Positions 25,940 to 35,577 of a DNA stretch of 64,000 nt are shown in pieces. Position 1 is the first letter of the stretch. Each line of letters starts with the position of its first letter. The translations under genes and the position numbers were made by a program. The notes under the pieces are model-generated. The model was not told the origin of the DNA. It did not search any database and saw nothing but the letters and a program-made list of their open reading frames with translations. The stretch is from Clostridium sp. JN-1 (GTDB lineage: Bacteria > Bacillota > Clostridia > Clostridiales > Clostridiaceae): positions 868,001-932,000 of the forward strand of contig NZ_CP033465.1 in the NCBI RefSeq assembly GCF_003718715.1, written 5' to 3'.

Positions 25940-27778
25940 ATGTGTGGTATAGCGGGTGTTATTAATTTTAAAAGGGATTTAACACACGAAAAAAGGATAA
26001 TAGAATCTATGACGGATACATTAAAGAAAAGGGGCCCAGATTCATATGGATACTATATATCTCAAAATGCATTATTGGGCCACAGACGTCTTATAGTTGT
26101 AGATCCAGAAGGTGGAAGTCAGCCTATGATAAAGTTCTGTAATAATAAAAAATATGTAATTGTATATAATGGGGAACTTTATAATACTGAAGATGTAAGA
26201 AAGGTTCTATTAAAAGCAGGATATGAATTTCAATCATATTCGGATACAGAAGTACTATTGGCATCATATATACATTGGGGAGAAGATTGTTTAAAGCATA
26301 TAAATGGTATATTTGCTTTTGGAGTTTACTGTGAAGAAGATAAAAAAGTTTTCCTTGCAAGAGATCAACTTGGAGTAAAACCTCTCTTTTATTCTGTAAA
26401 GAATGAAAATTTGATATTTGGATCTGAAATAAAAACTATTTTAGCTAATCCATTGGTAGAGCCAATACTAACTGAAGAAGGACTTACAGAAATATTTGCA
26501 CTTGGACCAGCAAGGAATATTGGGAGCGGTGTTTTAAAGGATATATTTGAAGTACCACCTGCACATTGTCTTACATTTACACTTGATGGTGTTAAACTCA
26601 AGGAATACTGGAAACTCAAGTGTTATCCACATACTGAAACAGCTGATGAAACAGCTTACCATGTGAGAAGCATTTTAGTAGATGCTATAAAACGCCAGCT
26701 CTATGCTGATGTTCCAGTATGTACTTTTTTATCAGGAGGATTGGATTCAAGCATAATCTCAGCAGTAGCAGCAAAAGAATTTAAAAATAAAGGTAAGGTA
26801 TTAAATACTTATGCAATAGATTATGAAGATAATGATTTGTATTTTAAAAATGATGGATTTGTAATAACTACTGATAGTATATGGGCACAAAGAATGTCTG
26901 AATTCATAGGAAGCAAGCATCATAAGATATTAAATGACAATGAAAATCTTGCAAAGGCACTTAAAGATGCCGTAGAAGCAAATGACGTTCCAGGTATGGC
27001 AGATATAGATTCATCACTTTTCTTATTTTGTAAGGCTGTAAAAAAAGAAAATATTGTTGCACTTTCTGGAGAATGTGCTGATGAAATCTTTGGAGGGTAT
27101 CCTTGGTTTACTCGAAAAGAAATGGTAAATGCAAATACATTTCCATGGTCAAGATTTGTAAAACAAAGAAGTGAACTACTTTCTCCAGAGTTTAAATCTA
27201 TAAACTTACAAGAATTTGTGGATCAAAGGTATAAGGAAAATATAAATAAGGTCCCATACTTGGATACAGATACTCCATATGCCAGAAGAATGCGTGAACT
27301 AGTTTATTTAAATATTAAGTGGTTTATGATAACTTTACTCACGCGAAAAGATCGTATGAGTATGGCAAATAGTTTAGAAGTTAGAGTACCTTTTGCAGAT
27401 TACAGATTAGTTGAATATGCATTTAATATTCCCCCAGAAATAAGATTTTATGGGAATAGAGAAAAAGGTATTTTAAGAAAAGCTGCCGAAGGTATTTTGC
27501 CGCAGGATGTAGTAGAGAGAAAAAAGAGTCCTTATCCAAAGACATTTGACCCAAGGTATACTTCTATAGTTCAAAAGTGGCTCAGGGAAATTTTAAATGA
27601 CAAAACTTCTCCTATACTAGATATAATAGATTTGAAAAATGTAAGTGAACTTGTGGAAAGTGGAGGAGAGTCATATAAGACTCCATGGTTTGGTCAGCTT
27701 ATGAAGGGACCTCAATTAATTGCATATCTAATACAATTAAACTTATGGCTTAAAGAGTATAATGTAAAATTAGTATAA
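25940..27778 (+). CDS. asnB: Asparagine synthase, glutamine-hydrolysing
   Basis: Makes asparagine from aspartate, ATP and glutamine. The N-terminal nucleophile Cys2 is in MCGIAGVI, followed by a class II glutaminase domain to about residue 210; the synthetase domain has the PP-loop FLSGGLDSSIISA near residue 257 and LSGECADEIFGGYPW further on. 612 residues is typical of the clostridial form. It stands alone between terminator and repeat element. Confidence 0.95.
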   Translation: MCGIAGVINFKRDLTHEKRIIESMTDTLKKRGPDSYGYYISQNALLGHRRLIVVDPEGGSQPMIKFCNNKKYVIVYNGELYNTEDVRKVLLKAGYEFQSYSDTEVLLASYIHWGEDCLKHINGIFAFGVYCEEDKKVFLARDQLGVKPLFYSVKNENLIFGSEIKTILANPLVEPILTEEGLTEIFALGPARNIGSGVLKDIFEVPPAHCLTFTLDGVKLKEYWKLKCYPHTETADETAYHVRSILVDAIKRQLYADVPVCTFLSGGLDSSIISAVAAKEFKNKGKVLNTYAIDYEDNDLYFKNDGFVITTDSIWAQRMSEFIGSKHHKILNDNENLAKALKDAVEANDVPGMADIDSSLFLFCKAVKKENIVALSGECADEIFGGYPWFTRKEMVNANTFPWSRFVKQRSELLSPEFKSINLQEFVDQRYKENINKVPYLDTDTPYARRMRELVYLNIKWFMITLLTRKDRMSMANSLEVRVPFADYRLVEYAFNIPPEIRFYGNREKGILRKAAEGILPQDVVERKKSPYPKTFDPRYTSIVQKWLREILNDKTSPILDIIDLKNVSELVESGGESYKTPWFGQLMKGPQLIAYLIQLNLWLKEYNVKLV

Positions 27779-27783
27779 ATTCT

Positions 27784-28010
27784 AGAGGACATAAAAACAG
27801 AGGACATAGGACATAGGACAATGAAGGAAGATTTTTTCCGCTGCGCTTACGAAAAATCTTTAATTTAAAACGCGGCTATAGCCGTGTTGTTTCGCTTCAG
27901 CGAAACGAGCTATCAAAAATTTAATTAAAGATTTTTTACAGCGCAGCGGAGAAAAATCAACCTTCTCTGTCCTATGTCCTCTGTCCTCTATTTTTATGTC
28001 CTCTGTTTTT
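27784..28010. mobile_element. MITE-like palindromic element, copy 1
   Basis: About 227 bp bounded by inverted copies of a GAGGACATAGGACA / TGTCCTATGTCCTC sequence. The arms, roughly 80-90 bp each, are about 85% complementary and include CCGCTGCGC and AAAAATCTTTAATTTAAA in mirror positions. The centre has two small hairpins, CGCGGCTATAGCCGTG and GTTTCGCTTCAGCGAAAC. There is no open reading frame. A related copy lies at 62214-62637. The structure fits a non-autonomous miniature inverted-repeat element. Confidence 0.75.
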
Positions 28011-28090
28011 ATTATGAGGAAAATCTTTTTTATGGTATACTGATGTTGAATGTCAATAGGCTAAATATGTAAGGACAGGGGAGTTACAAT

Positions 28091-28954
28091 TTGAAAAAAG
28101 GGTATATATATTCTATTTTATCAGCTGTACTTTTTGGAACTTGCGGAATAGTAATTAAAACAGCCTTTTCACAAGGCATAGATTCTATAAGTTTAATAAT
28201 TTTGCAATATATAGTGTCAATTACAATAATGTTTTTTTATATGCTAATAATGAATAGAAATTTACTTGTAATAAGCAAAACGGATTTATATCATACAGCA
28301 GTATTGGGTGTAGTTGGTAACACATTTATGACTGTATTTTATTATCTAGCGTTTAATTATATAGATGTTTCAATGGTTACAATATTACTTTATACATATC
28401 CTATAATGGTTTTTATATATTCTGTTATATTTCAAAAAATGAAAATAAGCTTTAACAAGCTTTTTTTATTGATTTTAGCTTTTGCAGGATGTTTCCTAGC
28501 ACTAGGACTCACAAGTGGAACGAGAACATTTTCAATTAAGGGAGTCGTATATGGCGTTTTATCAGCATTGTTTTATGCATTTATGAACATATATACAGAA
28601 AAAAAGATGAGTCATATAAATTCTTTTGTTATTAACTTTTATTCAATTATATTTTCTTTAATATTTTTGATTATTTTAAAGCTGCCATATTTAAATCTTA
28701 AACAAAATTTAAATGCAAAGCTCATAGCATGTGTTTTGCTCTTATCTGTAATGTGCGAAATAATACCTTTAACTTTATTGTATTCAGCAATTAAAAGGAT
28801 TGGTTCCTTAAAAGTTTCTATAATAGGCAATTTAGAAATACCTACAGCCATGTTTTTATCAGTATTGATTTTAGGGGAAAAGGTTACAGTAATTCAGGTA
28901 TTTGGAGCAGCTATGGTTATATATGCTGTTTATAGTATAAGAAAAGTAAATTAA
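28091..28954 (+). CDS. DMT (EamA-type) transporter
   Basis: An integral membrane protein of 287 residues with ten hydrophobic segments in two EamA repeats, a family that exports amino acids and other metabolites. GTCGIVIKTAF in the first helix and LEIPTAMFLSVLILGEKVT near the end are typical. It begins with TTG after GGGGAG. Placement just before a regulator and amino acid genes suggests an amino acid or derivative, but the substrate is unknown. Confidence 0.88.
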   Translation: MKKGYIYSILSAVLFGTCGIVIKTAFSQGIDSISLIILQYIVSITIMFFYMLIMNRNLLVISKTDLYHTAVLGVVGNTFMTVFYYLAFNYIDVSMVTILLYTYPIMVFIYSVIFQKMKISFNKLFLLILAFAGCFLALGLTSGTRTFSIKGVVYGVLSALFYAFMNIYTEKKMSHINSFVINFYSIIFSLIFLIILKLPYLNLKQNLNAKLIACVLLLSVMCEIIPLTLLYSAIKRIGSLKVSIIGNLEIPTAMFLSVLILGEKVTVIQVFGAAMVIYAVYSIRKVN

Positions 28955-29056
28955 CAAGTCCAATTCTGTTTCCATTGATAATTACTGTTATTAAATGTTA
29001 AGCAGCCAATAATATAATATACCAATGATTATATGTTTAAGAAGGATGTGAAGTAA

Positions 29057-31114
29057 ATGAGAAAAAGATTGGTTATTATAGGATATAGTGCATCAACAAT
29101 TAATATATATCATGAACAAATTACTAGTCTATTTTCGGATGCTGTAATTGTAGATGAATTTTGTGTTGATAATGAAGAGATTAAGCAGGGCTTACAAGCA
29201 GATTTAATATTAGTTCAATCCTACAACATTCTTAAAACAATCAAGCAATATATTCAAAAAAAAAGTAAAATTATAATAGTAAATAGAACCATATCTAAAG
29301 CTGGGTTAGAAAAAATCATGAGTATTCCAGAGGGTAGACAAGTAATGCTTGTAGATGAGAATGCAGAAATGGCTGCACAAATGGTTTCTGTAATATATCA
29401 ATTGGGTGCAAGACATATAGAATTAACGCCAGTTTATTGGGGAAGTAATGATATTGCCAAAGGAAAGAGTTTTATTATACTCAGAGAATCAAAATGTATT
29501 TCTAGCTCTTCAAAAGAGATTATTAATATTGGAAATACACTCTTAGATATTAGCACAATAATGGATATAGCAGCAGTGTTAGGGCTATCTGATATCTTAG
29601 AAAGTCAAAATATTCAAAAAAGTTATAAAGAAATTGTTACTGCGGATTTTGGATTATCGCATTTAATTGGAGAAGCTAATCGGTTTGAAAAAGAATTGGA
29701 CATTTTGCTTCAAGTTTCAGATGATGGTATTATAGGAATTAATTATGATGGTTTAATATGTACATATAATGAAAGTGCAGAAAAAATTATAGGATATAAA
29801 AAACATGATGTTATGTATAAGTATGGGCTGGACGTATTGAATGATATTCCTTTTAAATATGTACTTGAAAGTTTGCAGCCAGTTAAGGAAAAGTTGATAA
29901 AAATAAATGGTTATGATGTTGTTGTTTCAGTTGATCCAATAATTCACTCCAATAGATTATATGGAGCAGTTGCTATTATAAGAAAATTCAATGATATAGA
30001 AAAGAAACAGCATAAATTGAGGTCGCAGCTTATTGGTAAGGGACATAGAGCTAAATATAACTTTCAGGATATATTAGGGGAGAGTAAAGCAATAAAAAAA
30101 TGCAAAAATGATGCTGTGAAAATGGCAAAATCCAATTTTACAATATTAATAACTGGAGAAAGCGGTACCGGGAAGGAATTATTTGCCCAAGCCATACATA
30201 ATAGTTCAAGTAGAAAAGACTATCAGTTTGTAGCTGTCAATTGTGGAGCTTTACCAGAAAACCTTTTGGAAAGTGAACTTTTTGGGTATGAAGAAGGAGC
30301 ATTTACAGGTGCGCGAAAAGGAGGAAAACCTGGTCTTTTTGAGCTGGCACATAAAGGAACCCTCTTTCTAGATGAAATTGGGGTAATCTCAAAAAACATC
30401 CAGATGGAACTTTTAAGAGTTTTACAAGAAAGGCAGGTTATGAGAGTAGGTGGGGATAGGCTAATAGATGTAGACATTAGATTAATAGCTGCTACAAATA
30501 GGAATTTAAATGATATGGTTATTAAGGGAGAGTTTCGAGAGGATTTATTTTATAGACTAAATGTACTTAGACTAAAAGTACCAAATTTGAATTCCAGGCG
30601 GGAAGACATATTTCTTCTTATAAATCAATTTAAAGAAGAGCTTAATGGTAAGTTTGAAATGGATGAAGATGTTAAAAGGGTATTTTTAAATCATGATTGG
30701 AAGGGAAATGTAAGGGAATTAAAAAATTATGTTGAATATATAATAAGTCTTGAAATAAAAAAAGTTCATATTGAAGATTTACCATTTGAAGATAGAAAAA
30801 GTTTGAAGAATAACATGCTCAATAATGATGAAAAAATTTTGATGAATAAATTAATAAAAATAGCAGGTAAAAATATTAAAAAATATATCTTTGTCTTAAA
30901 AGAACTGGAAAAAGGGTTCAAGGAAAATAAGAGATTAGGAAGAAGAAGCATTTTTCAAAAATCTCAAGAAAATAACATTTTTATTAGTGAACAAGAAATA
31001 AGAACTATTTTAGTTAATTTAGGAAAATATCAAATGGTAGAAATATTTAAGGGAAGGACAGGTACGGTAATTACTGAATCCGGAAGAAAGTTGCTTGAGT
31101 ATTTAAAGGGTTAA
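29057..31114 (+). CDS. Sigma-54-dependent transcriptional activator (PrpR-N, PAS, AAA+)
   Basis: An enhancer-binding protein of 685 residues. The N-terminal 200 residues resemble the PrpR-type sensor ([25 protein letters not shown]), then a PAS domain (about 215-330) and the AAA+ domain with Walker [11 protein letters not shown], the sigma-54 contact GAFTGA and Walker [10 protein letters not shown]. The C-terminal part (about 590-685) is not the usual Fis helix-turn-helix; it looks like a winged helix with [13 protein letters not shown]. The gene is followed by a candidate -24/-12 promoter and the ior operon, which is its probable target, with an aromatic or branched 2-oxo acid as possible signal. 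Confidence 0.92.
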   Translation: MRKRLVIIGYSASTINIYHEQITSLFSDAVIVDEFCVDNEEIKQGLQADLILVQSYNILKTIKQYIQKKSKIIIVNRTISKAGLEKIMSIPEGRQVMLVDENAEMAAQMVSVIYQLGARHIELTPVYWGSNDIAKGKSFIILRESKCISSSSKEIINIGNTLLDISTIMDIAAVLGLSDILESQNIQKSYKEIVTADFGLSHLIGEANRFEKELDILLQVSDDGIIGINYDGLICTYNESAEKIIGYKKHDVMYKYGLDVLNDIPFKYVLESLQPVKEKLIKINGYDVVVSVDPIIHSNRLYGAVAIIRKFNDIEKKQHKLRSQLIGKGHRAKYNFQDILGESKAIKKCKNDAVKMAKSNFTILITGESGTGKELFAQAIHNSSSRKDYQFVAVNCGALPENLLESELFGYEEGAFTGARKGGKPGLFELAHKGTLFLDEIGVISKNIQMELLRVLQERQVMRVGGDRLIDVDIRLIAATNRNLNDMVIKGEFREDLFYRLNVLRLKVPNLNSRREDIFLLINQFKEELNGKFEMDEDVKRVFLNHDWKGNVRELKNYVEYIISLEIKKVHIEDLPFEDRKSLKNNMLNNDEKILMNKLIKIAGKNIKKYIFVLKELEKGFKENKRLGRRSIFQKSQENNIFISEQEIRTILVNLGKYQMVEIFKGRTGTVITESGRKLLEYLKG

Positions 31115-31143
31115 TAGGTAAAACCGCAGATACCTATTAACCC
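31108..31143 (+). terminator. Inverted repeat overlapping the regulator stop codon
   Basis: GGGTTAATAGGTA (31108-31120) pairs perfectly with 31131-31143 around a 10-nt loop, followed a few bases later by a short T run. It may be a terminator; as a 13-bp dyad about 85 bp upstream of the sigma-54 promoter it could equally be the activator's binding site. Confidence 0.6.
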
Positions 31144-31207
31144 TCTTAGTAAGTTTTTTGTAAATTTTTTCAAGACCAAAGTACCATTTAGTAACAAGTT
31201 TGGAAAT

Positions 31208-31223
31208 TGGTATAATATTTGCT
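31208..31223 (+). promoter_or_regulatory. Sigma-54 (-24/-12) promoter of the ior operon
   Basis: TGGTATAATATTTGCT has the TGG and TTGC blocks at the exact spacing of the TGGCACG-N4-TTGCW consensus. It lies 47 bases before iorA and downstream of a sigma-54 activator gene. Confidence 0.75.
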
Positions 31224-31269
31224 TAACATACTTTATACAATGAGTATGAAATAAAAAGGAGAGAAAAAT

Positions 31270-33054
31270 ATGAAAAAGTTATTAACGGGGAATGAAGCTG
31301 TTGCACGTGGTGCATGGGAAGCAGGGGTAAGATTTGCATCTGCATATCCAGGAACACCAAGTACAGAAATATTAGAAAATGTTGCATTGTATAAAGATGA
31401 TGTTTTAGCTGAATGGGCTACAAATGAAAAAGTTGCTTTAGAATCTGTAATAGGAGCATCTTATGCAGGAGCTAGAGCCATGGCATCTATGAAACATGTT
31501 GGACTTAATGTTGCTTCAGATCCACTTTTTACTTCATCTTATACAGGAGTTAATGGTGGACTTGTTGTGGTTACAGCAGATGAACCAGGAATGCATTCAT
31601 CACAAGATGAACAAGATAATAGAAACTATGCAAGGGCTGCAAAAATTCCAATGTTAGAACCGTCAGATAGCCAGGAAGCAAAAGATATGATTAGACAAGC
31701 TTTTGAGATAAGTGAAAAATATGGTACTCCAGTACTTTATAGACTTACCACTAGGCTTTGTCATTCCAAGGGTATAGTTGAGTGTGGAGACAGAACGGAA
31801 GTTCCAATAAAGGAATATGTTAAAGATGCATCAAAACGTATCCCAGTTCCAGCATTTGCAGTAGGAATGAGAATAAGAGTAGAAGAAAGACAAAATAAAT
31901 TAGCAGAGCTTTCAGATAATACACATTTAAATTATATAGAAATGCATGATACCAAAATAGGTGTAGCTGCGTCAGGATGCTGCTATAAGTTTGCAAAGGA
32001 AGTTTTTGGAGATAAGGCATCTTATCTAAAATTAGGATTTACAAATCCATATCCCCAAAAATTGATGAAAGAGTTTGCTTCAAAGGTAGATAAAATTTAT
32101 GTAATAGAAGAAAACGATCCCGTAATTGAAAATGAATTAAAAATGCTCGGAATAAAGTGCCATGGTAAAGACACATTCCCATTCTGTAATGAAATTACTC
32201 CAGATATAATAAGAAAAGCAGTTTATGGCAAATTTAATAAAACTATAGAATACGATGAAAATAAAATAGTTGCAAGACCACCAGGATTTTGTGCAGGATG
32301 TCCTCATAGAGGTTTCTTCTATGAAGTAGGAAAGAGAAAGGATGCTGTTATATCAGGAGATATAGGATGTTATTCATTGGGCTTTGCTGAACCATATAAT
32401 GCTATGGACTTTTCATTATGCATGGGTGCAAGTTTTAGTATGGGACATGGAGCACAGCAAGTGTTCAATATGAAGAATGATCATAGTAAAAGAGTAGTAT
32501 CAGTACTTGGAGATTCAACATTTTTCCATACTGGTATAAATTCATTAATTGACGTTGCTTATAACAAAGGTAATTCTATAAATGTAATTTTAGATAATAG
32601 AATTACTGGCATGACAGGACATCAACAGAATCCAGGAACAGGTTATACACTTCAAGGTAAAAAAACAGAAGCAATAAGTATAGAAGCTTTAGTAAAAGCA
32701 TGTGGAATTAAAAATGTAAGAGTAGTAAATCCCAACAATTTAAAAGAAGTAAAAGAAACTTTGGACTGGGCTTTTGATTTAGATGAAGCATCAGTAATTA
32801 TAACTAGATGGCCCTGCGTACTTAAAAAATTATCCGTAGAAGATAAGGAAGAATTTAAAGATGTATTTAAAGAAAAATGCACAGTAAATAAAGAAAAATG
32901 TATAGGATGTAAAAAGTGTACACGTACAGGCTGCCCGGCAATATCCTTTAATAAAGTAGAAAAGAAAGCGTCAATAGATCCTGCACCATGTGTTGGCTGT
33001 GAAGTATGTAAGCAAGTATGTCCAGCAGGTGCAATTGAAAAGGAGGTAAAATAA
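31270..33054 (+). CDS. iorA: Indolepyruvate ferredoxin oxidoreductase, alpha subunit
   Basis: Oxidatively decarboxylates aryl (and other) 2-oxo acids to acyl-CoA, reducing ferredoxin. The 594 residues carry the pyrimidine-binding domain (SAYPGTPSTEI), the TPP-binding core with GDIGCYSLG and GDSTFFHTG, and a C-terminal double [4Fe-4S] domain with CIGCKKC and CVGCEVCKQVCP. It starts after AAGGAGAG, two bases before iorB begins downstream of its stop. With the adjoining aminotransferase it would degrade aromatic amino acids to aryl acids with ATP gain. Confidence 0.95.
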   Translation: MKKLLTGNEAVARGAWEAGVRFASAYPGTPSTEILENVALYKDDVLAEWATNEKVALESVIGASYAGARAMASMKHVGLNVASDPLFTSSYTGVNGGLVVVTADEPGMHSSQDEQDNRNYARAAKIPMLEPSDSQEAKDMIRQAFEISEKYGTPVLYRLTTRLCHSKGIVECGDRTEVPIKEYVKDASKRIPVPAFAVGMRIRVEERQNKLAELSDNTHLNYIEMHDTKIGVAASGCCYKFAKEVFGDKASYLKLGFTNPYPQKLMKEFASKVDKIYVIEENDPVIENELKMLGIKCHGKDTFPFCNEITPDIIRKAVYGKFNKTIEYDENKIVARPPGFCAGCPHRGFFYEVGKRKDAVISGDIGCYSLGFAEPYNAMDFSLCMGASFSMGHGAQQVFNMKNDHSKRVVSVLGDSTFFHTGINSLIDVAYNKGNSINVILDNRITGMTGHQQNPGTGYTLQGKKTEAISIEALVKACGIKNVRVVNPNNLKEVKETLDWAFDLDEASVIITRWPCVLKKLSVEDKEEFKDVFKEKCTVNKEKCIGCKKCTRTGCPAISFNKVEKKASIDPAPCVGCEVCKQVCPAGAIEKEVK

Positions 33055-33055
33055 C

Positions 33056-33625
33056 ATGACTAAAAATATATTGTTAGTTGGGGTAGGTGGACAAGGTACA
33101 ATTCTTGCCAGTAAGCTTTTAACAACTGGCTTAATGCAAGAAGGTTATGATGTTAAGATGAGTGAAATACATGGAATGTCTCAAAGAGGAGGCTCTGTAT
33201 CATCACAGGTTAGATATGGTGAAAAGGTTGAATCACCAGTTATAGAAATTGGTGGGGCAGATATATTAGTATCATTTGAAAAAATGGAAGCATTAAGATG
33301 GCTTAAATATTTAAAACCGGAAGGAAAAGTTGTAGTTAATGATTGTCAGATCGATTCAATGCCTATTCTTAATGGAAAAGCAGAGTATCCAGAAGGAATA
33401 ATAGAAGAATTACAAAGCAAAGTTCCTACAACTGTCATAGATGCACTTGGAAAAGCTAATGAGCTTGGTAATCTTAAGGTAGCAAATATTATACTTTTAG
33501 GTACTTTAGTTAGAAAAATGGGGCTAGAAGGCATAGATTGGAAAAAGATTATAAGTGAAAATGTAAAAGAAAAATTTATTGATATAAATATTAAAGCATT
33601 TAATGTGGGAATGAAATTAGCATAA
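33056..33625 (+). CDS. iorB: Indolepyruvate ferredoxin oxidoreductase, beta subunit
   Basis: The small subunit (189 residues) of the same enzyme, a gamma-type 2-oxoacid oxidoreductase domain. It shows GVGGQGTILASKLL at the N-terminus and EIHGMSQRGGSVSSQVRYG, the usual cofactor-contact segment. The gene begins one base after the iorA stop with AAGGAGG inside iorA, so the two are co-translated. Confidence 0.95.
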   Translation: MTKNILLVGVGGQGTILASKLLTTGLMQEGYDVKMSEIHGMSQRGGSVSSQVRYGEKVESPVIEIGGADILVSFEKMEALRWLKYLKPEGKVVVNDCQIDSMPILNGKAEYPEGIIEELQSKVPTTVIDALGKANELGNLKVANIILLGTLVRKMGLEGIDWKKIISENVKEKFIDINIKAFNVGMKLA

Positions 33626-33691
33626 TCTGTTACAACAAATAAATAACATAAGGCAGCTAGTTATGAGACTGTTTAAAAGGAGTGAGAGATA

Positions 33692-34885
33692 ATGATATCA
33701 AAAGAAATGTATGAATTAGGAGCAAAACGCTCTGTAATAAGAGAATTATTTGAATATGGAAAGCAGCAATCTGCAATTGTTGGAAAAGAAAATGTATTTG
33801 ACTTCAGTATTGGAAATCCAACTGTTCCAGCACCAGACTGTGTAAAAGAATCTATAATAGAACTGCTGAAAACAAAAAAATCAGATGAAATTCACGGCTA
33901 TACTTCTGCACAGGGGGATTTTGAAGTAAGAAAATGTCTAGCTGATTATATGAACAACACATATAATTGTAAGCTTAAAGCAGAGAATTTTTATATGACA
34001 TGCGGTGCAGCGGCTTCACTGTCTATTACACTTAAGGCTCTTACTGTAAATTCCGATGATGAATTTATTATTATTGCACCTTATTTTCCAGAATATAGAG
34101 TATTTATAAAAAATTCAGGCGCAAAGGCTGTAGTAGTACCGGCAGATGCAAAAGATTTTCAAATTCAGGTGGATTTACTAGAAAAGTCTATTAATTCTCA
34201 TACAAAAGGAATTATAATAAATTCCCCTAATAATCCATCAGGCGTTGTTTATTCAGAAAAAACATTAAAATCTTTAGCAGATTTATTAAAAAAGAAATCT
34301 AAGGAATATCAAAAACCTTTGTATATAATATCAGATGAACCTTACAGGGAGATTGTTTATGATGGCATACAGATACCATATATTCCAGATTATTATGAGA
34401 ATACAATTGTATGCTATTCATACAGTAAATCACTTTCACTTCCAGGAGAACGAATAGGATATATTTTGATTCCTGACTGCTTGGAAAATGCCAAGGATGT
34501 CTATACCGCTGTATGTGGAGCAGGGCGTTCTCTTGGGTACGTATGTGCTCCAAGTTTGTTCCAAAGGGTAATTATGAAGTGTATGGGAGAGACGTCAGAT
34601 ATAGCATTATATGATACAAATAGAAAATTATTATATGATGGACTTAGTAAAATGGGTTATCAATGTATTAGACCAGATGGTGCATTTTACTTGTTTGTAA
34701 AATCACTGGAAGAAAATGCTGTTAATTTTTCTGAAAATGCAAAAAAACTTAATCTTCTTATTGTGCCATCAGATGATTTTGGATGTCCAGGATATGTAAG
34801 GGTATCTTATTGTGTTGATACAGAGATGATAAAAAGATCTTTTGATGTATTTCAGAAACTAAAAGATTCATATGAAGTAAGGTAA
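33692..34885 (+). CDS. PLP-dependent class I aminotransferase
   Basis: A fold-type I aminotransferase of 397 residues. The PLP lysine is in SYSKSLSLPGERIGY (near residue 252), the PLP-ring Asp and Tyr are in IISDEPYRE, and the NNPSG motif is in INSPNNPSGVVY. It is like AspC/aromatic aminotransferases of anaerobes. Being 66 bases after iorB on the same strand, it probably makes the 2-oxo acids that IorAB consumes. Confidence 0.92.
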   Translation: MISKEMYELGAKRSVIRELFEYGKQQSAIVGKENVFDFSIGNPTVPAPDCVKESIIELLKTKKSDEIHGYTSAQGDFEVRKCLADYMNNTYNCKLKAENFYMTCGAAASLSITLKALTVNSDDEFIIIAPYFPEYRVFIKNSGAKAVVVPADAKDFQIQVDLLEKSINSHTKGIIINSPNNPSGVVYSEKTLKSLADLLKKKSKEYQKPLYIISDEPYREIVYDGIQIPYIPDYYENTIVCYSYSKSLSLPGERIGYILIPDCLENAKDVYTAVCGAGRSLGYVCAPSLFQRVIMKCMGETSDIALYDTNRKLLYDGLSKMGYQCIRPDGAFYLFVKSLEENAVNFSENAKKLNLLIVPSDDFGCPGYVRVSYCVDTEMIKRSFDVFQKLKDSYEVR

Positions 34886-34893
34886 AGGAAATC

Positions 34894-35085
34894 TTGACTG
34901 GAAATGAAGCCATAGTCAGAAGAGCATATTTTAGTTATGATGTTAGATGCTGTACATTATGAACTTCCAAACCATTGAAAGCAATAGATTCAAGTATATG
35001 CATGGGAGCATCGATTATTGCAGAAGTTTCGCACTTGAAAATTTTTAGGGACGATGTCAGCTGGCTTATAAGTATTTGTATCTAA
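34894..35085 (+). pseudogene. iorA: Degraded second iorA fragment
   Basis: One frame reads LTGNEAIVRRA, matching the start of iorA (LTGNEAVARGA), then jumps to CCTL, a TGA where IorA has Gly, and KAIDSSICMGASI, matching the TPP-domain text NAMDFSLCMGAS. About 300 codons between are missing. It is therefore a relic of another ior gene with an internal deletion and an in-frame stop, in the same order relative to the aminotransferase as a duplicate would be. Confidence 0.75.
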
Positions 35086-35112
35086 CTTAAGAAAAAAGTT
35101 TGAAAAATAAAA

Positions 35113-35161
35113 GCATCCCTTTTATAATGATTCTGCTAAGAAACTCAAAAGAAAGGGATGC
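35113..35161. repeat. Inverted repeat GCATCCCTTT / AAAGGGATGC
   Basis: A perfect 10-bp inverted repeat with a 29-nt loop, ending seven bases before a short open frame. Possibly the end of a lost insertion element or the leader of the small frame. Confidence 0.5.
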
Positions 35162-35167
35162 TTGAAA

Positions 35168-35290
35168 ATGGGAAAGAATTGTTTAAAACAAATTCTCACC
35201 TACATTAATAAGGTATACTATGCTGGCAAAAAAATCAACAGTGTAAAGGATTACAATTCTAGTAAAAATTCTATTTTTACTGTAATCTAG
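35168..35290 (+). CDS. Short open frame, possible transposase or gene relic
   Basis: Forty codons from ATG: it begins MGKNCLKQILTYINK and ends in a TAG inside a hairpin whose core recurs at 62342-62374. There is no clear ribosome site. The basic start could be the first part of a lost transposase, but I do not recognise it. The 287 bases after it, to the permease start, hold nothing I can identify apart from the permease ribosome site. Confidence 0.25.
   Translation: MGKNCLKQILTYINKVYYAGKKINSVKDYNSSKNSIFTVI
35255..35287. repeat. Short palindrome shared with 62342-62374
   Basis: A hairpin AGTAAAAAT-TCT-ATTTTTACT with flanking AATTCT and GTAAT. The 21-bp core is identical to one within the second MITE-like element, with imperfect outer pairing here and perfect pairing there. 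Confidence 0.6.
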
Positions 35291-35577
35291 GCGCGAACTC
35301 TCTGCGATTATTGCTGTTCATTGATTTGAAAAAGTTAGCAGGATAATAAATGATAGTACTGCAATTCGTAATATGCAATTTATACACAAAATATTCATTG
35401 ATTTTGTATAAATATTCTCTCAGCAAATGTCACAAAACCGGATTATATCATCAAATAATTTTAGATATTGTTTCAAATTACGGATTGAATATGATATTAG
35501 AAAAAAATGCTTATACTTGTTCTTTTCTTATATGAAGAATGTTCAGAAGATTTTAAATATTGAGAGGAGAATTTAAT

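Noticed and set aside
35350-35535. 61-codon frame upstream of the amino acid permease
   Set aside because: No ribosome site, low-complexity hydrophobic text, no recognisable family, lies in a region of relics.
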